64,000 nt of DNA. Source: Macrophomina tecta. Lineage: Eukaryota > Ascomycota > Dothideomycetes > Botryosphaeriales > Botryosphaeriaceae. The DNA lies in the NCBI GenBank assembly GCA_024180945.1, contig JAKSGN010000023.1, positions 248,001 to 312,000 of the forward strand. Reading direction: 5' to 3'. The notes below the pieces were generated by a model, which was not told where the DNA came from, ran no database searches, and worked only from the letters and a program-made list of their open reading frames with translations. This document shows positions 32,624 to 42,987 of the stretch, piece by piece (the stretch's first letter is position 1; every line of letters starts with the position of its first letter). The translations under genes and the position numbers were made by a program.

Positions 32624-33953
32624 TGTGTGGTAGCATGTATCTTGTACCTAATAATGTATTTTCATTCGTCTCTTTGCGAGAATCGAGGGTATACCGAGCC
32701 ATGATTGCTAAGGAAGTCCTTCTTCGCCGGTCCTGCCGTGTCCGGGCTTGCTTCTTCTTCTACCTACAGTGTTCACAGCTGTTTCATGAGCAGCTGACTT
32801 TTGATGTACAATATTTGGACCTGAAATTCACAGAGAAAGAGAGAGAGAAAGAGAGAGGAGGAGGAGGAGGTGAGGGGGGGAAAAGAATTACACCATAACG
32901 TAAGTTACAGGCATTCTGTTCCGCTAATAAAAAAAAGGAAAACCAAACGCTTTCGCCGGCCTTGACCACCATTTTCTGAATCGCCGCTCGAGGAGTACGT
33001 AGGACAGAGATCCGGTCTGCGCCGTCGAAGCACAGGTGAAGCACGGGCCAAGCTCCATGTGTCCCGTGTAGTGATCAAGATTTGCAGGAAGCGAGCAGGC
33101 CAGGCCGCGCCGCTGACCTTGCTTCTCCTGTCACAGACGCACTGACAGGCTTGAGTGCCGAAACAAAGACCGATCTCAACTGCCGCGCGAAAACCACGAT
33201 CATTCGTTGCTGTGCCGCCGGTTAGTCGGAAGTATGCTCTAGAATCGATTTGACTGTGCCGGTGTAGATACAGTTGCGCGTAATATGCAGGTGACGGACA
33301 GGCAAAGGAAGATGACTGGGATGATAAGCGCGCTCTCTCCCCGGACATAATATCTGTGACTGCGGAGAACCCTCCCAAATAGTCTAGAGGAGAATCCCTC
33401 CACGTCCTGAGTGCCACGCGCATGCATTTTCTCCCTTCCATCCTGGCTGCTACGCCTCTTCTGAGTGGCGCTCGCAATCGTGGTGTGATCGCGCGGCGTA
33501 TATGCGACGCTTCTCGCCGCGGTAGCACCGAGGGTGTGACGATCAGAATCCTGCTGCATATTTGAGCCTCACGCTTTGCTCTCGGGGGCGAGCGGGTAAG
33601 ATAAGGTCGATATATGTGTGCTAGTCGACCTCCATAGACGCGTCGAGAATTCCCTGCGCCCTCTTGACGATTCGCGAGTCTTCCGAGTAGTCTGCGGGGC
33701 AGCTGTGCGGCGCAGTAGCAAAGGGAGAAAAGGAACAAAAAGAAGACAGTGCGAGGGCGAGCGGAGAGACCGTACAGCGGCTACAGCAAAAAGTCTTATA
33801 GATGGTGATGGTGCATGTCACGCGAGCCTCAAAATGGGGACCAGTCCGCGAAGCTCATGATGGAATTCAGTTGTCCCGCTAACTAATGAGTGGCTCTAGC
33901 TATAGTTAATTTAAAGTTGAAAAGTAAGAATTAGATATAACTATCTCAAGAAC
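32624..33953. other. Intergenic with purine microsatellite
   Basis: The stretch 32834-32882 is almost pure purine (GAGA and GAGG repeats running into a G tract). The long minus-strand frame across 32905-33738 has no ATG and a random-looking Arg-rich translation. No gene supported. Confidence 0.4.
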
Positions 33954-33955
33954 TA

Positions 33956-34379
33956 ACGTGTTCCACCAGTCATCCAGACACACTAGTCATCCGGACACCT
34001 CGTTTCTCACCAAAAATCACACAAATTGCGGCGCGATATCGCAACAATCACTGCATAATAAAATCCCAAAACTTAGCCTTAGGCTCGTTGATATACTCCA
34101 CTTCTTTCTTGCCGAATGCATACAAATCTATCAACTAGATATGGAGATATGACGTTTTCGACTTCAAGTGTTGCTCAAACCTTAATATGTCAACATTCAC
34201 CTCGCCAATCACCTAGAAAATAGGAAAGAAGAAATAGAGGATATATAAAATCTAAAGAATTCACTCTTGGATGTTATTATATAGATGTTGGTAAGATATC
34301 GTGCTGCAAATTGTGTGATTTTTGGTGAGAAACGAGGTGTCCGGATGACTAGTGTGTCCGGATGACTGGTGGAACACGT
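33956..34379. mobile_element. Pogo-type MITE D
   Basis: The 424-bp element is flanked by TA (33954-33955 and 34380-34381). The inverted repeats are about 67 bp with one mismatch and start ACGTGTTCC. Blocks at positions 10-26 and 27-43 are ACCAGTCATCCAGACAC and ACTAGTCATCCGGACAC. The interior is AT-rich with no ORF. It must have been moved by a transposase encoded elsewhere. Confidence 0.88.
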
Positions 34380-34479
34380 TAGCCTCTATTTCTAAGCACT
34401 GCACATAACGTATTAAAATTTTAGAATTTATTACCCAGCCGTTGTTGGGATATTAAGGTATGGTTTTTCTGTTTTTTGG

Positions 34480-34653
34480 TGGTTTTTGGGTTGGCCGGAT
34501 GACTGGTGTGGCCGGATGATGATGATGATGATGATGATTATTTATACACCCCGTCGGCCTCCGCAGGCCATAGGGACAAGGAACGCTAATCTACGCTAAT
34601 CTACATTGGGATCCCGGTTCATTCAATGTGGCCGGATGAGTGGTGGAACACGT
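34480..34653. mobile_element. Right end of related MITE D2, split
   Basis: The right terminus ends in ACGT (34653) before TA (34654-34655). Read inward it starts ACGTGTTCC, followed by blocks ACCACTCATCCGGCCAC and ACCAGTCATCCGGCCAA. It is split by the LINE fragment at 34520-34626. The left terminus was not found. Confidence 0.65.
34520..34626 (-). mobile_element. Tiny LINE 3' fragment with duplication
   Basis: 107 bp made of an (ATC)n tail (minus strand) plus the last 80-90 nt of the LINE at 34.7-40.3 kb (CACCCCGTCGGCCTC, GGGATCCCGGTTCATTC shared). It is flanked by a 13-bp direct repeat TGTGGCCGGATGA at 34507-34519 and 34627-34639. This is a textbook severely 5'-truncated, target-primed insertion. 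Confidence 0.88.
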
Positions 34654-35116
34654 TAGCCAAAAATAACGGCTTGGGCGAGTGCTAGCTTAATAAGTAGCAC
34701 GGCTACACGCTGCGTGCGTTGGGGTGTCCCGTGCGTTAGGGTGATGATGATGATGATGATGATTCATACACCCCGTCGGCCTCAGCAGACCATAGGGACA
34801 AAGAACACCATCCTACGCTAAGCTACATTGGGATCCCGGTTCATTCGAGGCCCAGCACACTGTATGCAAAGAAACCATACCTCCCTCCAGTTCAACGATC
34901 TGAAAATAGACACGGACAAATCGGCTAGTAGATAAAGCTTAACGAACGCAAGGAAAAAAAAGGAAATGTAAAAGCAGAGCTGTCCTCCATGCACCCCTCG
35001 TACCATCCCCTTCGAGACCACTTCCCGAGTGTTGTCAGTCCCTGTAGCGGCGTGACGGCTGGTTGGAGAAGGGATTGCTTTGCTCAGAGAAGGATTGAGC
35101 TCTCAGTCTCTAGTTG

Positions 35117-38100
35117 CTACCAGTCTTTGGTTCTGATCAGTCTTCCCGTGGCCAGAGCAAATACTGCTGTTGCTTTAACTGCGCGCATGTCCGCCCGCCA
35201 CTTCTCCGGCGGCCCATCTGCATACCTACCGTCGGGCTTTCTCGTGCCCGACCATCCGCCTAGCATGAACGCGAGATCACCGAATCTACTTCCCAGGTCA
35301 ATCTGTAATCTAGCGCGCAGATCCATTCAACGCGGACTCTCCAAAAGGAAGTGCTTGACTGTTTCCCTCTCCGCTCCGCAGTTACACGAGGGCGCCTCTG
35401 CTCGCTTGATCTTATATAGCGGTTCGTTTAGGCTCGCTTTCGACGTTCTTAGTTGCGCAATCGCTGCGGCTTCCTTGTAGTTCAGTTGGTCATAGAGCTT
35501 CTTGGTGTGGAAATGTGCCAACGCTCGGTCAAGCTTGCGGGTCGACTCGCCGACCTTGGAAGCTTCGAATGTTCTCCTCCATAGTCTCAAAGCGATTTCC
35601 CTTCACCGAGCCAGTGCTAACGGCCGTAGTAGATTGCCTAAAAGAGGCTCTTGGTTGTTCTCTGTAGCTTGTAGTGCCAAGCTATGCGCCTTGTCGCTCC
35701 CTACAATCCCTTCGCGCGCTGGCACCCACCTGAACTCGACGGGCGGTCCCTTGTTGCATCTGATCTGGTCTAATAAGCGGAGGATGTTTCGAACAGTTTC
35801 CTGACGCGGCACTTGTTGCGACCTGCGGAGGAGACGGAGGGCTGTCTTGCTGTTACTATAGATGGCGTGTTTTACCTTGGCTGCTTCGGGATTTTCAGCC
35901 ACCATCGCGGTCGACCACGTGCCATGTATCAGCTCTACTGCTTGGTGGATTGCGTGGAGCTCTGCGAATAATCTGTCTGCTGACTCAGATTTGCCGACCG
36001 GACATGAGTGAGCGACGATGGTCGTGCCCCTACTATCCACGCAAAAGACGCCGGTTCCGAGCTTGCCGCTTCTTTGCGCGCCACCCGTGAAGATGGCTAC
36101 CTCTGACCTTGGCGGAGAGCTGGCTCGGAGCTTCGCCGGCTCTAGGGAGTCGATCTGAACGACTGGTCTGTCGGCCCACGGCATTCTTACAAATGGACGG
36201 ATCGTTTCGAGGCGTTCAGGGTCAATCTCTCTAGCCGTCCGCATTATTCGCTGCAGCGGGGACACGAACCTCTTGTTGGCCGGGTCGATTGCACGCTTCA
36301 GCTTCCAGAACGGGTGTTTCTGCGGCAGAGTGTGGCAGCTGACCCAAAATCGAAGCAGTTGCTGGTAGAGGCGGATCTCGACAGGTAGAATCGCTGCTTC
36401 GACTTCGAGGATGGGCAGCGCTACCGTCCGGAACGCCCCGGTGATTGCTCTGCCCGCGATTCTCTGCACTGCCTCGAGTGATTTCATCAGTGGTGCCGTT
36501 ATGGCTGGCGCCCATATTGGAGCCGCATAGTCGACCGCCGGGGCTACGGTGGCTGAGAAGAGCTGGCGCACGCTGCTAGGTCGAAGGCCCTGTAGTCGCT
36601 TTAGCGCCAGGGCTGCCTGGACGCCCCTTTTTGCGATCCTCCCCGCATGGGCCTTGAACCGGAGTTCCTGGTCGAAGATGACGCCGAGAATCTTCGCTTC
36701 TGCCTTTGGGTGCACCTCTCTTCCCTTAACTATTATCGGCTGGCCAGATCGCCTCTGCTCATTCCGCGTAAAGTGGATAAGCATCGTCTTCTCTGCTTCA
36801 AACGTCGCGCCGCTCGTCGCTTCCCACTCTTCGGCTCGAGCCACCACCGTTCTTTGAAGCTTTGCCACGTTCTCGCTTGCAGACAATCCCGTCACCCAGG
36901 CGCTATAGTCGTCGATAAAGGCGATGGCTCCTTTGTTCTTGTTGGTTACGGACTGGACTAAGTCGGCGTTGAAGAATAGAAATAGTATCGGCGAGAGAGG
37001 CGATCCCTGCGGAAGTCCTGCCTGCGGCAGGTCCATGACCCTAGAGGTCTCGCCATTCACCACCACAGAGGCGCTCCTATTGGAGCAGAACGCTTTCACC
37101 CATTTGACCAGCACTTCCGGGATCCTTCTTTGTCGGAGCCGCTGGAGGAGCACGTCTCGGGCAACGCCGTTGTAAGCCCCTTTGACGTCGAACGATAGAA
37201 GCGAGAGAACCTTGCCTTCGCGCCACGCGTCATAGATGCGTTGCTGGAGGACGGTTAGTGCCTGCACTGTGGATCGTTGCTTCCTACCGCCAAAGTGGTT
37301 CTTAGGTAGTAGAGAGTGCTCCTCCGCCAAAGCAGAGATCCTCTCTGCCACCACTGACTCTAGCGCTTTTCCCAGCGTCGACAACAGCGAGATTGGCCTG
37401 TATCCTTGCGCCACCTCCGCTGACTTTCCTGTCTTGCGCAGCGGAATAATTCTCGCGATGCTCCAGCGGCTAGGTAAGCGGCCATGTAGTAACGATTCGT
37501 TGAAAAGCTGAAAGATATGCTTGCCAATCACTGGCCAAAGCTCGCGCCACACGACCGCGGGAATTCCGTCTGCTCCCGGTGCTTTGAATGGACTGGCCCG
37601 GAAGACGGCCTCCTTTACTTCTTCCATTGTCAGTGGTGCGTATTCGAGCTGCTCACTACAGTCCTGAGCCGCCACGGCCTGTGCACCCCCTCGGACTTCA
37701 GGGAGCTCCGGGAAGAAGTTCCTGATCAGTGTCTCCGAGATCTCCTCGCAGGACTCCGCGTAGCCGTCCTGGTATTTGAGGCGTGTAATTCGAGCGAGTC
37801 CGCTGCTTCCTGAATCGGTAAGATACTTGGCCGCTTTCCAGATGTTGGTCGGCTCCACAAGAAAGTCCTTCCAGCACCTTCGCTTCTGGCGCCTCATCGT
37901 GTCATGGAATCTTTTGGCCGCTTCCCTTGCCTGTGCCTCTAACCAGATATCTGGCTGTCCCCACCTTCGGCGCCCTCTCGCCTGGTTCCTGAAGTAGGTG
38001 TATGACCTTCGCAATTGACTGAGGTCCGCCGTCCACCACTTCTTCACGTATGGTGACGGTCTCGCTTTAGGGATGCAGCGCCGCAGTGCTGCCGAAACCG

Positions 38101-38983
38101 TTTCTAATAGATAGTTGGTGAAGCTTTCCATGGCCTGGGCATCTGGAGGAGGCTCCTTAACAAGTGTCTTTCTCATCTCGCTTCTGACGGCCTCCCAGTT
38201 GGCACTGCGGAACGTGTATTGCGCTTCCAGTTCCTGGTAAGGCACGTCAGTCTCAAAATAGGTCTCGATAGCCAGATGATCACGTCCGTATGCCGTGCTA
38301 GTAGGGCTACAGTTGCTCATCTCTTCCGTTAGTTGGGGCGACGCTAGGATAAGATCGATCGTAGAGCTGTGTCCGGCCGACTCGTACGTGACCGTGCCTC
38401 TAGGCAGCAGGCTCTGCAGGTGAAAGTCCTCCATAAAGTCGATTATCGGCGCGCCTTCTCCGCTGCGTGGTGAGCCGTACACAAGATCACCTCCCCACAA
38501 CTGGTCGTGTCTATTAAAATCACCGCAGATGAGGAGCTCTAGTACCCCGTTGGTTTGGCTTCCTACCTATGTGATTGCCGTTCGCAGGTGCTCAAGCGCG
38601 CTGGTGAGTTCCGGGTCGTCCACGTTCTCCTTCTTGGCGACGTACACGGCTGCCACGAACACGATCCGGTCCCGTAGCGTAATAACTGCGGCTGTAATGT
38701 CGGCAGAGGGTACTGCTATCTGCATGGCTTGCGTGTCTTTGCGGATCCACAACATTGAACGAACGGGATAGCGACTATGTCGCGACGTCGTCGGCAGTAG
38801 TTGCTTCCAGTATGAATGAGTGACTGGTACTGCCATGGTCTCGCCGCCAGGCCCGCGAAAGCAGCTTGGCTCCGAGATGAAAATAACGCTGAAATCGCTG
38901 AGGTCTTCGTCGTTTAGTAGGCTATACTGCGCTGTTCCGCTCTTTCCTAAGTTCGCGTGAATCACCTTGAGCGACCTACTCAT
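35117..38983 (-). pseudogene. LINE ORF2, three in-frame stops
   Basis: The frame of about 1289 codons starts at the ATG at 38983. N-terminal endonuclease: SRSLKVIHANLGKSG, IFISEPSC, LLICGDFNRHDQLWGGD. Reverse transcriptase: YRPISLLSTLGKALE, FDVKGAYNGV, LPQGSPLSPILFLFFNADLV and the active site AFIDDYSAW (FIDD). RNase H follows, but with changed key residues: FTGGAQRSG where FTDGA is expected, IYSNSKTAL where YSDSKTA is expected, and VPAREGI for VPAHEGI. A C-terminal Cys/His element (CNCGAERETVKHFLLESP) closes it. In-frame stops lie at 38567 (TAG), 35603 (TGA) and 35327 (TGA), so the copy is inactive though otherwise collinear. Confidence 0.85.
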
Positions 38984-40262
38984 TACGCTGGTGAAGCATT
39001 TCGCGCAAGAGCTTGTCATACTCTGGGCAGCCTCTGTAGTCTGCCCTATGCGGACCGCCGCAAGCGGCGCACTTTACCGTCGTCGACGAGCAGCCGTCTT
39101 CTCTGTGGCCGACGCCTGCGCATTTCGCGCATCGTTCTTCTCCTCGGCAGCGGAACTGCAGATGGTCGTAGCTCTGGCACTTAAAGCAGCGTCTTGGACG
39201 CGGGCGGTGTTCAAACACATTAGTATACGCCGCCTCTCCGCCTACATCGATCACTCTCCTGGCAAGGAGTGAGTCGGCCTCGCTCTTCTTAGCAAGGTAA
39301 ATCACCGCCGACCCGTAGAGGCGGCTGCTTGGCTTGCTTAGCCAACGGACCTGCGTTACTTCGACGTCGTTCTCGGTGCCAATCTTCTCGCATGCATCGG
39401 CGCGCACCGTAGTGCGGTTATCGTTCAGAATGGCTAGCTTGTTGACATTGTCTACCTTGACTGGGTGCCACTGGCGACCCCGGATCCTCGCCCCACGGAA
39501 GGCCGTCTCCAGCCATCCGAGGTTCGACCTGACGAGCTCTTCGTCCTCTTCCGTCCTAAAGAAAACGCGCACCTTGGCCGCGTCGTTCGGGTTCCTTGTG
39601 ATTCCGCAGCACTTGACCTCCTTTGTAGCTTCCTGACTCTGCAGCGCCGTCTGCAGCCGCGCGCGGATATCCCCAGGACCCGCGTTACCGACGCTGGTGT
39701 TGGTGAGATCGAGCTCGATCGCGGGCGGCATCATATGAGCATTAGGCACGGTCGCTTGGTTTGTGCGCACTGGAACGGCGGCGGCGGACGACGGACTGCT
39801 GTTCGCTGGTGTCGGCGGAGCTCCTCGGAGCACATTTGCGTACGTGGCATTGATCTGGGACTGTGAGCTTAGATTCCTGCGCGTCGACTCGACCAGCGCC
39901 GCCATTTGCTTCTCCATCTTCCCAATGCGCTCCTCCATCTTAGCCTGCGTTTCCTCGGACATCTCGAGCACGCTGCGTAAGCGCTTAATCTCGTCCTCGT
40001 TCCTAGCCACCTGCTCCGCGAGCTCTTCGTTCCGCTCGGTAAGCCGGTCGTTCTGCGTAATAATGACATTGAGCAGGCCAAGACCGTCGTCTAAGGTCGA
40101 ATCGGTAGGTAGTTCGGGTGCGGTAGTCGGGCGAGCCCTTCGGTGCCCTGTTGGTTTGCCGGTGTGGAGGGCACGATAGTCGGGGCGTTCCTGAAGGCGC
40201 GCAGCGCGTCGCGACGCGCCAACGGTCGCGTATCCGCCCCCATCATCTTCGTCTCCAGACAT
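38976..40262 (-). CDS. LINE ORF1 (gag-like, zinc knuckles)
   Basis: 428 aa, intact. The N-terminal half has a long coiled coil (NDRLTERNEELAEQVARNED, EEIKRLRSVLEMSEE-like heptads). The middle carries a nucleic-acid-binding region, and the C-terminus has three CCHC-type knuckles: CFKCQSYDHLQFRC, CAKCAGVGHREDGC and CAACGGPHRADYRGC. It packages LINE RNA into ribonucleoprotein particles. Its stop codon overlaps the ORF2 start: ATGAGTAG contains both the ORF2 ATG (38983) and the ORF1 TAG (38976), suggesting coupled re-initiation. Confidence 0.88.
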   Translation of the reverse strand: MSGDEDDGGGYATVGASRRAARLQERPDYRALHTGKPTGHRRARPTTAPELPTDSTLDDGLGLLNVIITQNDRLTERNEELAEQVARNEDEIKRLRSVLEMSEETQAKMEERIGKMEKQMAALVESTRRNLSSQSQINATYANVLRGAPPTPANSSPSSAAAVPVRTNQATVPNAHMMPPAIELDLTNTSVGNAGPGDIRARLQTALQSQEATKEVKCCGITRNPNDAAKVRVFFRTEEDEELVRSNLGWLETAFRGARIRGRQWHPVKVDNVNKLAILNDNRTTVRADACEKIGTENDVEVTQVRWLSKPSSRLYGSAVIYLAKKSEADSLLARRVIDVGGEAAYTNVFEHRPRPRRCFKCQSYDHLQFRCRGEERCAKCAGVGHREDGCSSTTVKCAACGGPHRADYRGCPEYDKLLREMLHQRNE

Positions 40263-40470
40263 TGTAAGGCCGATAAGTTCCCTCAGTATCTCAGGTACGA
40301 ATCCTTTGGCCTCACTCGAGCAGGCGGTGATAAGTTTGTAAGCGAGATGCAGAATGACAGCCAGGATTTCGCGGCCAAAGGGAATCGGAAAGGACTAGGC
40401 AGGGAGCGTCATCACGTGACCACAAGCACGTGACCAACACATCCGACCCACCTGTCGCCCACGAGAGCCC

Positions 40471-41397
40471 ACTCGTGACACCTGGCGAGCAGTCCGGGCA
40501 ATATCTACTGAGCTCCATCATCGCGAAGCTGACAGGGCTCCAGCAGGAGGGCGTATCTGTGGGCTTCCACTGGATCCCCGCCCACCAGGGAGTTGCCGGG
40601 CAATGAAGAGGCTGACAAACTCGCTAAAGCGGCAGCCCGGGAGGGCCGCGCTGTGGAGCATAGAACGCAAGGCCACATACGAACGAGCTTGGTGGCAGCA
40701 CTCAAGCAAGCCATCAACCAGGTGGTGATGGACGAATGGAAACAGGCCTGGCGCGATAGTGAACAAGGCCGGCAGCTCTTTAAAGTGGCGCCTGAACCGA
40801 CAAGAAAGTCACTAGAGCTCTACCGCGGCACACCAAGGGCGCTAGGCTCGCTGATCACACAAATGAGAACCGGTAAGATTGGCCTACGGCACTTCCTCCA
40901 TCAGAGGAAAGTGCCAGGTATAGAATCTGGTGAATGCGACTGCGAGCATGGACTGCAGACAGTCAGCCACGTGCTGTACACGTGTAGCAAGTTCGACGGG
41001 CTAAGACTCTCCTTCCGTATGCCGGACAACAGCGGGCGGAGATGCTGGACAACGGACCTGAGGAAGCTGCTGAGCCAGCGCAGCACAGCTATAGCAGCAG
41101 CAAAATTCATGATGGCAACCAAGCTCCTTGGGCAATTTGGAGCGACATCGTACGCACAGCATGAAGCTTGACACTGGAGGAAGACGGGATAGTTTGCGGA
41201 AAAGGCCTGCGCTGAGGGATGACCGAAGTGCCAAGAGACGTGTATGTAGAAGTATGCAGAGGAGATAGAGAACAGGCCAGGCCTCGCCGCCTCGCTTAGA
41301 CTCAAACAGGTCTAGCGGACGCGGAGGAACCGGCCCTACGCCGCATAGCTGCCTTCGGCGGCTGGGACGGTTTATGAATTCATCATCATCATCATCA
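40471..41397 (+). mobile_element. 5'-truncated LINE, copy 2
   Basis: Same family as copies 1 and 3. It begins inside RNase H (VTPGEQSGQYLL-like coding), has a frame break near 40590, then an open frame to 41171 (NEEADKLAKAAAREGRAVE, GECDCEHGLQTVSHVLYTCS, SQRSTAIAAAKFMMATKLL). The 3' UTR ends in GCGGCTGGGACGG and an ATC tail. Flanking 14-bp direct repeats GCCCACGAGAGCCC lie at 40457-40470 and 41398-41411. Both ends are therefore defined to the base. Confidence 0.9.
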
Positions 41398-41579
41398 GCC
41401 CACGAGAGCCCGGGCGACAGAGGGCCACTGTCGCCCATGGAAACCACGGCGACAGACGGCTACACCAGATTGAATACACTTTCCTACTCGTATATAAACC
41501 ACACTCCTTAGATAGCTTTGACCTTCGTGGTCAACTTCAACAATAGAATTTGGACTCTATTGGTAACACGGCCTTCGCA

Positions 41580-42561
41580 CGCAGTGCTCAGTCTCATCAC
41601 GTGTTCGACTTACTCTCACCCTCTTCTTGTACCCACTCAAGGAAACCCTTCGACAGGTTTTCTCCCTCTTTGGTGTTTGGATCCTTAGAGGCAGAGGCCC
41701 GCTCGTTACACTGTTGTGTAGAGACAGAAGGTTGGAGTCGTGCTTGCAAGGCACGCAACTGCGCATAAGGATGAGAGTCCTCGGTTTTGCGCAGGAGCGG
41801 CAGCAACGGCTGTGACACTGAGTCCTCAATGAGCGATGAGAGGTCATTGAGCTCTCGCATCTGCCTATCGTACTCCTTCTTGTCCTCCTTATAGTCCTCG
41901 CGCTTCCACTTGTGCTCCTCACGAGCAGCGTCGGTGATTGTACCTGTTGGCAGTGGAGGCTTGGTGGGCGCGATTGGTTGTTGCGGACGTGTGTCCTTAG
42001 TTGGGTCGATGTAGTTAAATACACGAGCTTTCTTAGCACGCGATTGGACGATGAAGAACCATTCATCCCAGTCTTGTGACGACTTGAGGACGATGATTGG
42101 CTTCGAAGACGACATGGTGGGCGACGAACAAGCGTTATTCGTCAAGAGGCGTGGTACAGCTAACCAAACAAGGGTTGGAGCTAGCCAGGAACGTATATCA
42201 GACACTTAGGATGCTCAGTAATGAGGCAAATAGTCGTGTCGTGATGAGTTGACGCGTGGAGGAAAGCCGTCGCACGGTCGCAATGTGTTGCAGCAGGGTG
42301 CAACAACACGGTGTCCTTCTGGATGCCGCAGAGAGGACGTTATAAGCATATGAGACGCTTATACGGTAATCAAACGATGAATAACGACTTTGGAAGTGAT
42401 TCCGGGCTCATAACTGTTGGAATGTTGATGAACAGTGATCATTCATTGATGATGGCATGAAGAGGGAGCGGGTGGGTGACCCGCCTGCCTCTTATACGAG
42501 TGATTGTAGCTAAGCTATGTGGTGTGATATAAGGAGACCTTGAAACACGTGATGTCCAACA
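41580..42561 (-). mobile_element. 5' half of a Copia-type element
   Basis: Minus orientation: 5' LTR 42561-42415 (147 bp, TGTTGGACAT to TTCCAACA), then a primer-binding site beginning at 42413 (TTATGAGCCCGG), a leader, and gag. The rest of the element is missing to the left, where the sequence changes near 41580. The LTR matches those at 16087 and 43850. Confidence 0.75.
41597..42115 (-). pseudogene. Copia gag fragment
   Basis: From the ATG at 42115: MSSSKPIIVLKSSQDWDEWF, FIVQSRAKKARVFNYIDPT, then a charged helical region (REEHKWKREDYKEDKKEYDR) and SLIEDSVSQPLLPLL. This is the usual N-terminal part of fungal Copia gag (UBN2-like). It ends at a stop at 41597 before any zinc knuckle or protease, so it is truncated. 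Confidence 0.65.
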
Positions 42562-42849
42562 GTTTGGCTGGACGGATGGTCACGCCTCTCAGGAATCGCT
42601 TGGAGGTCGACACGATAGCAGTAGCGCAGATACTACGGTCCTGGGTTGCTTCGGGTGTTATCAAACGGTAAACGGAAGTACCAAATATGTTAGGGATGGC
42701 AAAAGAAGGCCCTAGACGCGCTAGAAGTGCCGACAGGTATTTGTAATAGGGCTTGCTGACTATTGTAGGGTAGATTGTATATTTCAGCATGCCTCTGGCA
42801 TCAACCACGTACCAAACACATCAATTCTTAGTCAGCATCTCTTGCACTG

Positions 42850-42986
42850 TCAACGTAGTCAATCAACGTCAATTGAACTTCTCGTTGATCAACGTCAATC
42901 AACGTCAACGGCCCTTTGACTAAGGCTTGGCAACGCAACGTCAACGAGACCCTACGTTGATTGACGTTGCGTTGATGACCATCCTA
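42850..42986. repeat. CAACGTCAA-type repeat array, both orientations
   Basis: About a dozen copies of GTCAA/TTGAC-type words occur as CAACGTCAA, TCAATCAACGTCAA and their complements. The left half is mostly one orientation (GATCAACGTCAATCAACGTC) and the right half the reverse (ACGTTGATTGACGTTG). The array sits exactly between the two Copia halves; Copia coding begins at about 42988. Confidence 0.6.
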
Positions 42987-42987
42987 G

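Larger units (their letters stand above)
34742..40262 (-). mobile_element. Near full-length Tad-like LINE
   Basis: From an (ATC)n tail at 34742-34763 (the 3' end, minus orientation) through 3' UTR, ORF2 and ORF1 to at least 40262. A 5' UTR may reach into 40263-40456. The gag with zinc knuckles and the endonuclease-RT-RNase H order match the Tad/I group of fungal non-LTR retrotransposons. The target duplication was not resolved because the 5' end is unclear. Confidence 0.85.

Noticed and set aside
32905..33738. Minus-strand open frame of about 277 codons
   Set aside because: No ATG at its start, Arg-rich random-looking translation, no domain, and no splice signals joining it to a neighbour.
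36549..40179. Plus-strand open frames opposite the LINE
   Set aside because: They are antisense shadows of ORF1 and ORF2, without domains of their own.
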